Shown in pieces: positions 50,239 through 58,181 of a stretch of DNA of 64,000 nucleotides; within the stretch, counting starts at the first letter, position 1, and each line of letters starts with the position of its first letter. The DNA is from Bacillota bacterium (lineage in GTDB: Bacteria; Bacillota; Clostridia; Lachnospirales; Lachnospiraceae). The DNA is taken from NCBI GenBank assembly GCA_023409535.1, contig JAEYGZ010000005.1, positions 62,001-126,000 on the forward strand, read 5' to 3'. The notes below the pieces were generated by a model. The model was not told where the DNA came from. It did no database searches and saw only the letters and a list, made by a program, of their open reading frames with translations. Position numbers and translations under genes: made by a program.

Positions 50239-51927
50239 TTGAAAGAAAAAGAAAAGAACATAATGCAGAAGGCACAATTAAACGGAGTGAAAATTATACC
50301 GCTGGGCGGGTTGGAACAGATCGGTATGAATATAACCGCAATCGAATATGAGGACAGTATTATTGTCATTGACTGCGGTCTTTCCTTCCCGGAGGACGAG
50401 ATGCTGGGAATTGACCTGGTGATTCCGGATGTTACTTACCTGAAAGAAAATATTGATAAGGTGAAGGGATTTGTGATTACCCACGGTCATGAGGACCACA
50501 TTGGTTCACTTCCCTATGTGTTGAAGGAAGTCAATGTGCCGATTTATGCAACAAAATTAACAACAGCAATTATTGAAAGCAAGCTGAAGGAACACGGTTT
50601 ATTAAAGAACACGAAGAGAAAAGTGATTAAGCATGGACAATCCATTAATCTTGGATGCTTCAGGATTGAATTTATCAGGACAAACCATAGTATATCTGAT
50701 GCGTCGGCCCTGGCAATCTATACTCCTGCAGGAATTATATTCCACACCGGCGATTTTAAGGTGGATTTTACACCGGTATTCGGTGAACCAATTGATTTAC
50801 AAAGAATTGGTGAGATCGGCAAGAAGGGTGTACTTGCCCTCATGTGCGACAGCACCAATGTGGAGCGTCCCGGATATACCATGTCCGAGAGGACAGTCGG
50901 TAAGACCTTTGACGGTATCTTCTCCGATAATGCAAAGCAGAGAATTATTGTCGCAACCTTTGCTTCTAATGTGGACAGGGTTCAGCAGATAGTGAACTCT
51001 GCGGCAAAGTTTAACCGAAAATTAGTTATTGAAGGCCGCAGTATGGTGAATATCGTTACAACGGCTATTGAACTGGGATATATCAGAATGCCCGAAAATA
51101 TGCTGATTGACATCGAGCAGATGAAGAATTATACGGATGACCAGTTGGTGCTGATTACAACAGGAAGCCAGGGAGAGACCATGGCGGCACTTCCCAGAAT
51201 GGCGGCTTCCATTCATAAAAAACTTACCATTAAGCCGGGAGATGTGGTAATATTAAGTTCTACCCCGATCCCCGGCAATGAAAAAGCCGTATCCAAGGTA
51301 ATTAACGATCTGACCATGAAGGGCGCAAAGGTGATCTATCAGGATACCCATGTATCCGGTCATGCCTGCCAGGAAGAGATCAAATTAATGTATACACTGC
51401 TAAAGCCCAAGTATGCGGTTCCGGTGCATGGAGAATATAAGCATCTGACACGTCATGCAGAGCTGGCACAGTCCCTGGGAATACCGAAAGAGAATATCTT
51501 TGTCCTATCCTCCGGTGACGTTCTGACGTTATCAGAGGAAAAGGCAGGTGTTACAGGCAAGGTTCCTGCACAGGGTATCCTTGTAGATGGTCTTGGTGTC
51601 GGTGATGTTGGTAATATCGTTCTTCGGGACAGACAGCTGTTATCGGAAAACGGTTTGATCATCGTAGTGATCTCCCTTGAGAAATACAGTAATCAGGTTC
51701 TCTCCGGTCCGGATATTGTATCCAGAGGCTTTGTATATGTCAGAGAATCTGAAAATCTGATGGATGAAGCAAGAGATGTCGTAGAGCGGGCACTGGAGAA
51801 ATGTCTGAGCCGTAATAATTGTGATTGGGGTAAGATGAAAACAGAGATTAAGGATTCCTTAAGTGATTTTATCTGGAAGAGGACAAAGCGAAATCCGATG
51901 ATACTGCCAATCATTATGGAGGTTTAA
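50239..51927 (+). CDS. rnj: Ribonuclease J
   Basis: A 562-residue beta-CASP metallo-hydrolase for 5'-3' RNA decay and maturation. IIPLGGLEQIGMNIT is at the N-terminus, the zinc motif HGHEDH is at 82-87, and GDFKVDF, STNVERPGYT and VSGHACQEEIKLM-type segments follow. The TTG start at 50239 is supported by GGAGGTG 8 bases upstream; the in-frame ATG at 50263 has none. J1 versus J2 cannot be told as only one copy is visible. Confidence 0.95.
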   Translation: MKEKEKNIMQKAQLNGVKIIPLGGLEQIGMNITAIEYEDSIIVIDCGLSFPEDEMLGIDLVIPDVTYLKENIDKVKGFVITHGHEDHIGSLPYVLKEVNVPIYATKLTTAIIESKLKEHGLLKNTKRKVIKHGQSINLGCFRIEFIRTNHSISDASALAIYTPAGIIFHTGDFKVDFTPVFGEPIDLQRIGEIGKKGVLALMCDSTNVERPGYTMSERTVGKTFDGIFSDNAKQRIIVATFASNVDRVQQIVNSAAKFNRKLVIEGRSMVNIVTTAIELGYIRMPENMLIDIEQMKNYTDDQLVLITTGSQGETMAALPRMAASIHKKLTIKPGDVVILSSTPIPGNEKAVSKVINDLTMKGAKVIYQDTHVSGHACQEEIKLMYTLLKPKYAVPVHGEYKHLTRHAELAQSLGIPKENIFVLSSGDVLTLSEEKAGVTGKVPAQGILVDGLGVGDVGNIVLRDRQLLSENGLIIVVISLEKYSNQVLSGPDIVSRGFVYVRESENLMDEARDVVERALEKCLSRNNCDWGKMKTEIKDSLSDFIWKRTKRNPMILPIIMEV

Positions 51928-51982
51928 GCCCCAGACAGGTATCATTATTTTGACAGAAAGTGATGTAAGTGAGGCGATGTAA

Positions 51983-52531
51983 ATGACTGCAAATTCAACC
52001 AAAGTAAAATTAACCTTAAAAGTAACAAGCTTCATCCTGCGTTTGCTGATGAATATTGTATTCTATATCCTGGTAATTATTCTGATCATTAATGTCAGTA
52101 AAGCTGCTTTTGGCTTTGCCTATGAGCTCTATGGGCCGGTTGCGAAAGATCCTGTGCCCGGCAAGGATGTTATATTTCAGGTAAAAAAAGGCGAGACCAA
52201 GATGGATATCGCAGGTAAGCTCCAGCTTTATAAGGTGATTGATAATAAATATTCCTTCTTTGTAAAGACGGAGATTCAAGAATTTGTAGTCATGCCGGGA
52301 ACTTATGTCATTAATTCGTCCATGACCTATGATCAGATTCTTGCGGTGATTACGGATTATTCCCAGTCTATTGTGAAGGATGAGGACAGTGAGGCAGGCG
52401 CTGATGCAGAGGAGGATGCCGGTACCGGATCGGATGACAGCACGGGTGATGATACCGAAACAAATTCGGATGCTGATACCGGTTCGGAGGATGGTACAAA
52501 CTCTGATGCCGGTACGGAGGATGGGAATTAA
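51983..52531 (+). CDS. MltG-like stub: membrane anchor and LysM-like domain with acidic tail
   Basis: 182 residues: one membrane segment (about 22-45), a region like the LysM-like domain of the endolytic transglycosylase MltG (DVIFQVKKGETKMDIAGKL, VMPGTYVINSSMTYDQILAVI), then a low-complexity tail of about 50 residues of Asp, Glu, Gly, Ser and Thr. The catalytic MltG domain (about 200 residues) is absent, so it cannot cut glycan. It occupies the yrrL (mltG) position before trmR. It may be a regulatory or wall-binding remnant. The tail contains near-repeats such as DTGSEDGTNSDAGTEDG. Confidence 0.7.
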   Translation: MTANSTKVKLTLKVTSFILRLLMNIVFYILVIILIINVSKAAFGFAYELYGPVAKDPVPGKDVIFQVKKGETKMDIAGKLQLYKVIDNKYSFFVKTEIQEFVVMPGTYVINSSMTYDQILAVITDYSQSIVKDEDSEAGADAEEDAGTGSDDSTGDDTETNSDADTGSEDGTNSDAGTEDGN

Positions 52532-52534
52532 GCG

Positions 52535-53191
52535 ATGATTGTTGATGAGAGAATTACCGCCTATATCAATTCCCTGGATACAGAGCTGCCTTCAGAGCTG
52601 TTGAACCTGGAAAAGGAAGCACTTGAGAAGCATGTGCCGATTATCAAAAAGGAATCCCAGGGAATTTTAAGATTTTTATTGCAATTACAACAACCAAAAC
52701 GAATTCTGGAGGTCGGAACTGCCATTGGCTTTTCCGCCCTCTTTATGAGTGAATATACGGGTAATGACTGCGCTATTACAACCATTGAGAAGGTGGCCAT
52801 GCGTCTGGTGGAGGCAGAGAAGAATCTTGCTGATCCTGGTTTTCAGGGGAAGGATAAGATAACTCTTCGTAAGGGGGAAGCACTGGAGGTGTTAAAGGGT
52901 CTGGTTGCGGAAGGGCAGAGCTATGATTTTATCTTTCTGGATGCAGCAAAGGCTCAGTATATGAGCTTTCTGCCGGAGCTGATGAAGCTGCTGGCTGATA
53001 AGGGGATGCTGGTAACAGATAATGTACTTCAGGACGGGACTGTAATCAATTCCAGGTACAGTATCACCAGGAGAGACCGCACGATTCATTCCAGAATGCG
53101 GGAATATCTCTATGCCATCACCCATACGGAGGAATTCAGTACGGTTATCTTACCGGTAGGAGATGGAATTGCATTAAGCAGTAAGATTTGA
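52535..53191 (+). CDS. trmR: tRNA 5-hydroxyuridine methyltransferase TrmR
   Basis: A 218-residue class I SAM methyltransferase of the COMT-like O-methyltransferase family (ILEVGTAIGFSALFM SAM loop around 68, FIFLDAAKAQYMSF, TDNVLQDGTV). In Bacillus YrrM/TrmR methylates ho5U34 to mo5U34 in tRNA. The next gene encodes the U32 hydroxylase that makes ho5U34, so the two steps are neighbours. It starts three bases after the upstream stop. Confidence 0.88.
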   Translation: MIVDERITAYINSLDTELPSELLNLEKEALEKHVPIIKKESQGILRFLLQLQQPKRILEVGTAIGFSALFMSEYTGNDCAITTIEKVAMRLVEAEKNLADPGFQGKDKITLRKGEALEVLKGLVAEGQSYDFIFLDAAKAQYMSFLPELMKLLADKGMLVTDNVLQDGTVINSRYSITRRDRTIHSRMREYLYAITHTEEFSTVILPVGDGIALSSKI

Positions 53192-53193
53192 CA

Positions 53194-53223
53194 TTGAATA
53201 TATTGATGTATATGAGATATAAT
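53194..53223 (+). promoter_or_regulatory. Promoter of trhP
   Basis: TTGAAT at 53194-53199 and perfect TATAAT at 53218-53223 with an 18-base spacer. The leader to the ATG is about 150 bases and contains a repeat element. Confidence 0.55.
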
Positions 53224-53291
53224 GGCGGAGCAGTATGAATAGACTCGCATATAACATAAGAGTCATATAAAAATATAATTCGTACTTGATG

Positions 53292-53339
53292 GTTTGTACC
53301 TGCAGTAACCGAAGCTTGCATATATGGCTAAGTACAAAC
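53292..53339. repeat. Intergenic hairpin element (copy before trhP)
   Basis: GTTTGTAC (53292-53299) pairs perfectly with GTACAAAC (53332-53339) across a 32-base loop; preceded by ATAATTCGTACTTGATG, similar to the LCP and symporter copies. Lies in the trhP leader. Confidence 0.5.
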
Positions 53340-53377
53340 GAAATGTTGCGAATGTTTGATTGGAAAGAGAGATACAC

Positions 53378-54619
53378 ATGAATGAATATATAACCAAGCC
53401 GGAGCTGCTGATCCCTGCCGGTAATCTGGAGACCTTAAAGACAGCTGTGATTTACGGTGCCGATGCGGTCTATATCGGCGGAGATATGTATGGACTCCGT
53501 GCTAAGGCAAAGAACTTCGGCCTGGAGGAGATGAAGGAGGGCATTGCATTTGCCCATTCCTATGGGAAGAAGGTATATGTTACAGCCAATATTACGGCGC
53601 ATAATGATGATCTGAACGGTATCCGGAGGTATTTTAAGGAGCTGAAGGCTTTTGGCGAGGATCGCCCGGATGCGCTGATTATCTCGGACCCCGGCGTATT
53701 CTCCATTGCTTTGGAGGAGGTTCCGGAGATTGATGTCCATATCAGTACCCAGGCCAATAACACAAATTATGAGACCTACCGGTTCTGGCACAAGCTTGGC
53801 GCAACCAGAGTGGTGTCTGCCAGGGAGCTGTCCTTGCAGGAGATCGTAGAGCTTCGTGCAAAAATTCCTGCGGATATGGAGATTGAAAGCTTTGTCCATG
53901 GAGCCATGTGCATTGCTTATTCGGGAAGGTGTTTATTAAGTAATTATTTTACCGGAAGGGATGCCAATCTCGGTGCCTGCACCCATTCCTGCCGGTGGAG
54001 ATATCATATCGTGGAAGAGACGAGACCGGGAGAATACCTTCCCATTGAAGAGAATGAGCGTGGAACCTATATCTTTAATTCCAAGGACCTGTGCATGATT
54101 GAGTATATTCCGGAGCTTGTGAAGGCAGGAATTAACAGCTTTAAGGTAGAGGGCAGAATGAAGACGGCGCTTTATGTAGCGACGGTGGCACGAACCTACC
54201 GTAGGGCAATCGATGAGTTCTTCACTGATCCGGCGATATATGAGAAGCATAAATCCGGTTATCTGGAGGAGATTAGGAAGGGAGTCAACCGTCAGTTTAC
54301 CACCGGCTTTTTCTTTGGTAAACCGACTCATGAGGATCAGATCTATGACCATAACACCTATGAGAAGGCTTATAGCTATCTGGGAACCATATCCGGCGAG
54401 AAGGAAGGCTTGTATGAGCTGGAGCAGAAGAATAAGTTCAGCGTCGGCGAAGCGGTTGAGATCATTAAACCGAATGGTGAAACGATAGAAACAATCGTCC
54501 GCAGGATTAAGGATGCGGATGGCGCAGAAATAGAAAGCTGCCCCCATCCACAGCAGATCATCTATGTTGACTTTGGAACAGAATTGAATATATATGATAT
54601 CATCAGGCGGAAAGAGTAA
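53378..54619 (+). CDS. trhP: U32-family tRNA 5-hydroxyuridine synthase TrhP
   Basis: A 413-residue U32 protein (PELLIPAGNLETLKTAVIYGADAVYIGG in parts, VHISTQANN, SARELSLQEI, ESFVHGAMCIAYSGRCLLSNYFTGRD with iron-sulfur cysteines, CTHSCRW). Length and layout match YrrO/TrhP2 (E. coli YegQ), which hydroxylates U34 with prephenate as oxygen donor. The companion YrrN gene of Bacillus is missing, so it resembles the single-protein form. ATG 53378 follows GGAAAGAGAG. It is the last gene of the conserved region. Confidence 0.9.
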   Translation: MNEYITKPELLIPAGNLETLKTAVIYGADAVYIGGDMYGLRAKAKNFGLEEMKEGIAFAHSYGKKVYVTANITAHNDDLNGIRRYFKELKAFGEDRPDALIISDPGVFSIALEEVPEIDVHISTQANNTNYETYRFWHKLGATRVVSARELSLQEIVELRAKIPADMEIESFVHGAMCIAYSGRCLLSNYFTGRDANLGACTHSCRWRYHIVEETRPGEYLPIEENERGTYIFNSKDLCMIEYIPELVKAGINSFKVEGRMKTALYVATVARTYRRAIDEFFTDPAIYEKHKSGYLEEIRKGVNRQFTTGFFFGKPTHEDQIYDHNTYEKAYSYLGTISGEKEGLYELEQKNKFSVGEAVEIIKPNGETIETIVRRIKDADGAEIESCPHPQQIIYVDFGTELNIYDIIRRKE

Positions 54620-54633
54620 TTCTTCCGCCTTTT
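54605..54633 (+). terminator. Terminator of trhP
   Basis: AGGCGGAA (54605-54612) and TTCCGCCT (54623-54630), then TTTT. The stem begins inside the trhP coding sequence. It marks the end of the conserved segment. Confidence 0.88.
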
Positions 54634-54664
54634 ATCTTGCTTTTACTCCAAATTAAATTATTTG

Positions 54665-54693
54665 TTGACAAATGTAGGATGTACTGTTAAAAT
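54665..54693 (+). promoter_or_regulatory. Sigma-A promoter of the RiPP cluster
   Basis: Perfect TTGACA (54665-54670), 17-base spacer, TAAAAT (54688-54693) with an extended TGt. The leader to the first gene is about 115 bases. No operator palindrome was recognised. Confidence 0.75.
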
Positions 54694-54815
54694 ATGTATT
54701 GTAAAACTTTGACATAATATTGATGTTGTAATAATGCAAATTGCAGTTTGAATCTCATATTGGTGCATATTTTAGTTGTAGCTATGCCAACTAGATGAGA
54801 AAGGGTGATATATAA

Positions 54816-56036
54816 TTGTTTTTTTTATCAGAAATTTGGCGTCATATTTGGCGTAATAAAGGGCGCAGCCTGCTGTCTGTGGGGATCGCCGCACTTTTAG
54901 TTTCTTTTGTTGGAATATACATAGGAAATATCCAGAAAACTGAAGCTACACTAAAAAGCCTTGCGGCTTCTGCCAAGATTACTGTGCAGGTGACCAATCG
55001 AAATGGTACCAGGCTAATCGGGTTAGAAATTACGACAAATAGTTTGGATGCATTGCTCTCTGCTGATATTACGGAACCGGTCTATACTGCGCAAGCGGCT
55101 GGTAATTTAGAACCAGTCAATCGGGTGGAACCTGTAAAGGCTTGTGATACGCATATCATTGGTGTTAACTCTCTTCTGGCAATACCCACTGTTAGCAACG
55201 ATAGTATTACCTTTGCGGATGGTTGGGACAAGACTTATCTGGAAGGGGAAAAGCCCTTGTGTATGGTCAGTACATCCTATGCCATGCAGCATAACGTTTC
55301 CGTAGGAGATACATTATCATTTCCGGTATATATCTATAAGTACAATAAGGATGGGGCTTCATTTAATTTTATTAAAATAGGAGAACCAACCTTGACGGTG
55401 ATCGGAATATTCCAACAAGAAAAAGGTTCATCTGATGATACACAACAGATGGTTGTACCGATTAACTGGCTTCGTTTCATTGTTGAAGAAACTAGCACTA
55501 CTTTTTATTATGACTCGGCACGTTGTACAATTAAAGACCCATTAAAACTGAATGATTTTAAAGCTGATATGGAAGAAAAGCATTTTGGGGAGGTAGTTTC
55601 AACAGCGGATGACAGACGCAGCGGCGATAAGCTGATGATACAGGATAAGATATTTGTGGAGACAGCCTCTAAGCTTTTGGAAAATATAAATACACTCCGG
55701 TGGTTTCAAATTCCTTTTTATGTAATCATTATTCTGCTAATCATACTTGTGTCCTTTCTGATTTTACGCAGCTACAGGCAGGAAATGGCAATTGCAAGCT
55801 CACTGGGGCGTCCGAAATTACTATGTGCAGTATCATTCTTTTTAGAAACCCTATTATTATACCTGTTAGGCTGTATGATCATGCTGCCAATGTTGATTGG
55901 CATGGCAGGAATAGGATTTGTCAATATGCTATTCATTTATTTGTTGTTTCTGGTGTGCGCATGCATCGGTATATTGAATGCTCTTGTCTTATTATTACGC
56001 TTTGATACGCTGGCATTACTAACAAAAATTGATTGA
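54816..56036 (+). CDS. FtsX/MacB-type ABC transporter permease, RiPP cluster
   Basis: 406 residues: an N-terminal membrane segment (about 18-37) after EIWRHIWRNKGRSLLSVG, an extracytoplasmic domain to about 290, and three C-terminal membrane segments (about 295-315, 345-370 and 375-395), the MacB/FtsX topology. The start is TTG 54816, 6 bases from AGGGTGAT. With the ATPase that follows after a short gap it likely forms a mechanotransmission-type transporter used for export or self-protection. A second, larger permease of the same type is at 60173. Function is inferred from fold and context. Confidence 0.82.
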   Translation: MFFLSEIWRHIWRNKGRSLLSVGIAALLVSFVGIYIGNIQKTEATLKSLAASAKITVQVTNRNGTRLIGLEITTNSLDALLSADITEPVYTAQAAGNLEPVNRVEPVKACDTHIIGVNSLLAIPTVSNDSITFADGWDKTYLEGEKPLCMVSTSYAMQHNVSVGDTLSFPVYIYKYNKDGASFNFIKIGEPTLTVIGIFQQEKGSSDDTQQMVVPINWLRFIVEETSTTFYYDSARCTIKDPLKLNDFKADMEEKHFGEVVSTADDRRSGDKLMIQDKIFVETASKLLENINTLRWFQIPFYVIIILLIILVSFLILRSYRQEMAIASSLGRPKLLCAVSFFLETLLLYLLGCMIMLPMLIGMAGIGFVNMLFIYLLFLVCACIGILNALVLLLRFDTLALLTKID

Positions 56037-56065
56037 TTCAGCTGGACGGCAGAATGGAGATTATT

Positions 56066-56773
56066 ATGGAAAAATTGAGTATAGAAAACGTAAGCTATAT
56101 TTATCAGGGAAAGTATCAAAAAGTGCAGGCATTGAAAAATGTTACATGCACCTTTGAAAAACAGAAATTTTATACGATTGTCGGGCATTCCGGTAGTGGA
56201 AAAACCACACTTTTATCTATGGTAGCAGGTTTAGGATTGCCGACAGAGGGAACGGTCTGTGTAGATGGAATTAATATTAATGAGATAGGAACGGAACGGC
56301 ACCGTCGGGAAAATGTTTCTGTTATTTACCAAGCTTTCAATTTGTTTCCTGCTTTGACAGTTCTTGAAAATGTTATGTATCCCATGCAAATCATCTACAA
56401 ACCTAAAAAGGATGCAGCCAGAAAAGCAAAAGTTTTACTTGATAGTGTTAGAATTACGGAAACACAATACAAAAAGTTTCCCACAATGCTCAGCGGAGGA
56501 GAGCAGCAGCGTGTAGCCATTGCGCGGGCTTTGGCTTCCGATGCGAAAGTAATCCTGGCAGATGAGCCTACAGGAAATCTGGATACGGAAAACGGAAAAA
56601 TTGTCATTGATATTTTGAAGCGGCTTGTACGGGAGGAGAACTATTGTGTGATCGTGGTTACACATGATTTAGGCATTGCTGCACAGGCTGATATCGTCTA
56701 CCGAATGACGGATGGGAAATTAGAAATGGAGAAAAATGGGGATGAATGCAAAACCGCTTGTTCTACTGTATAA
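56066..56773 (+). CDS. ABC transporter ATP-binding protein (LolD/MacB type)
   Basis: A 235-residue ATPase with Walker A GHSGSGKT, signature LSGGEQQR, Walker B VILADEP and the GNLD D-loop typical of LolD/MacB. Start 56066 is chosen because ATGGAG 6 bases upstream acts as ribosome-binding site; frames starting at 56033 or 56054 are less well placed. Only one ATPase is present for two FtsX-type permeases, so it probably powers a heterodimer. Its 3' end overlaps the radical SAM gene by 38 bases. Confidence 0.93.
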   Translation: MEKLSIENVSYIYQGKYQKVQALKNVTCTFEKQKFYTIVGHSGSGKTTLLSMVAGLGLPTEGTVCVDGININEIGTERHRRENVSVIYQAFNLFPALTVLENVMYPMQIIYKPKKDAARKAKVLLDSVRITETQYKKFPTMLSGGEQQRVAIARALASDAKVILADEPTGNLDTENGKIVIDILKRLVREENYCVIVVTHDLGIAAQADIVYRMTDGKLEMEKNGDECKTACSTV

Positions 56774-58181
56774 AACACCTCTTGGTCATTATTTTTACGA
56801 AACAAATCGTAATGAAATTGTTTCAGTGAACGAAAACTTGTATCAGTATATTAAAGGTATACTCACTGAAGATAATTCAGAGACAGTAGAAGTTTCAGAA
56901 GAAACCAAGGAAGAATATCTAGAGTTGCAGGAATACGGATATTTGTCACCTCCGTGTGTGCAGAACGTCCAACATCCATTAACTGGTCAACTTCATAAAT
57001 TTCTTGCCAGAAAGGTTGATAAAATTACATTACAAGTTACACAGAACTGTAATTTAAGGTGTTCCTATTGTATTTATTCCGAAAACTCAAATTTGGGGCA
57101 GAGAAGCCATTCCTTAAACACGATGTCCTTGGAAGTGGCAAAAAAAGCATTGGAGTTCTATAGAGATCATTCTCTTGATTCGGATATGGCTGCAATTACA
57201 TTTTACGGCGGAGAACCATTATTGGAATTTTCGCGAATCAAAGAAATAGTTGCATATGCGGAGGAGATCTTCGAGGGTAAAAAGATACTATATTCTATAA
57301 CAACGAATGCAACATTACTGAATAAAGAAATTATAGATTTTTTACTAGTTCATAATTTTAGTATAACACTAAGTATGGATGGTCCAAAAGATGTACAAGA
57401 CAAAAATCGAAAATTTAAAAATGGTCAGGGTTCATTTGACATTGTTATGAAAAATATTCAACTATTATATCATAAAAATCCGGATCGCATGAAAAATGTA
57501 ACAATTAGTATGGTAATAGACCCAGCTCAAGATTATAGTGAAATAGTAACGCTATTTCTTATACCTGAACTTAGGGATGTTAAATTAAGTTATACTATGG
57601 TTGAGCAGGATGCAGAGTTACTATCTCCCTCAAGAGAATATTTGGAAAAATATCATTACGATTTTTTTCTGGCTCTTATGGAGTATTTTAGGCATGACAA
57701 TAAACAATATTCCAGTAAGCTTGTTGAACGAGACATGGATGCCTTTAAAACAGGTATTAGTCGTTTTAAGACTAACATACTCTCGCCTACAACTGCACCA
57801 GGTGGCCCTTGCGTACCCGGAAAAATGCGACTCTTTGTAAATTCCTTTGGTGAGCTTTATCCATGCGAAAGAGTAAATGAAGACTGTTGCATGAAAATTG
57901 GTACAGTTGACGGCGGATTTGATTATGACCAAATCAATTTCATGCTGAATATAGGACGGCTAACGGCAGATAAATGCAAATCCTGTTGGGCATTTCAAAA
58001 ATGCAGTATATGTGCAAAAAGAGTGGATGATAATGGTACTATGTCAGTCACTAAAAAAATTGCGGCATGTAACCACTCAAAAGAAGTAGCTTTTGAGGCA
58101 ATTGCAGATAAGGTTCTTGTATATGAAAATGAGAAACACATGAAAAAAATGAAAGATATCAGAAATGAGGTCATTGTATGA
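56736..58181 (+). CDS. Radical SAM/SPASM-type peptide maturase (CcpM-like)
   Basis: 481 residues: an N-terminal peptide-binding-type region (about 1-85), a radical SAM core with Cys105, Cys109 and Cys112 (CNLRCSYC) and a FYGGEPLLEF motif, and a C-terminal cysteine-rich SPASM-like domain (CVPGKMRLFVNSFGELYPCERV in parts, CKSCWAFQKCSICAKR, CNHSKE) for auxiliary clusters. The family is known for making thioether or other cross-links in Cys-rich precursors; the clostridial subfamily CcpM is the closest I recall. Its substrates are almost surely the two Cys-rich peptides 1.4 kb downstream. ATG 56736 or 56742 could be the start. The next gene overlaps by ATGA. Confidence 0.9.
   Translation: MGMNAKPLVLLYKTPLGHYFYETNRNEIVSVNENLYQYIKGILTEDNSETVEVSEETKEEYLELQEYGYLSPPCVQNVQHPLTGQLHKFLARKVDKITLQVTQNCNLRCSYCIYSENSNLGQRSHSLNTMSLEVAKKALEFYRDHSLDSDMAAITFYGGEPLLEFSRIKEIVAYAEEIFEGKKILYSITTNATLLNKEIIDFLLVHNFSITLSMDGPKDVQDKNRKFKNGQGSFDIVMKNIQLLYHKNPDRMKNVTISMVIDPAQDYSEIVTLFLIPELRDVKLSYTMVEQDAELLSPSREYLEKYHYDFFLALMEYFRHDNKQYSSKLVERDMDAFKTGISRFKTNILSPTTAPGGPCVPGKMRLFVNSFGELYPCERVNEDCCMKIGTVDGGFDYDQINFMLNIGRLTADKCKSCWAFQKCSICAKRVDDNGTMSVTKKIAACNHSKEVAFEAIADKVLVYENEKHMKKMKDIRNEVIV

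Noticed and set aside
53188..53223. TTGACA at 53188 with TATAAT at 53218
   Set aside because: The spacer is 24 bases; TTGAAT at 53194 gives 18 bases.
54620..54815. Mobile-element end or attachment site at the cluster edge
   Set aside because: No transposase, integrase, terminal inverted repeat or target duplication was found.
56033..56065. Earlier start of the ABC ATPase overlapping the permease stop
   Set aside because: The TTG/ATG starts there lack a ribosome site, and ATGGAG at 56054 serves as the site for ATG 56066.
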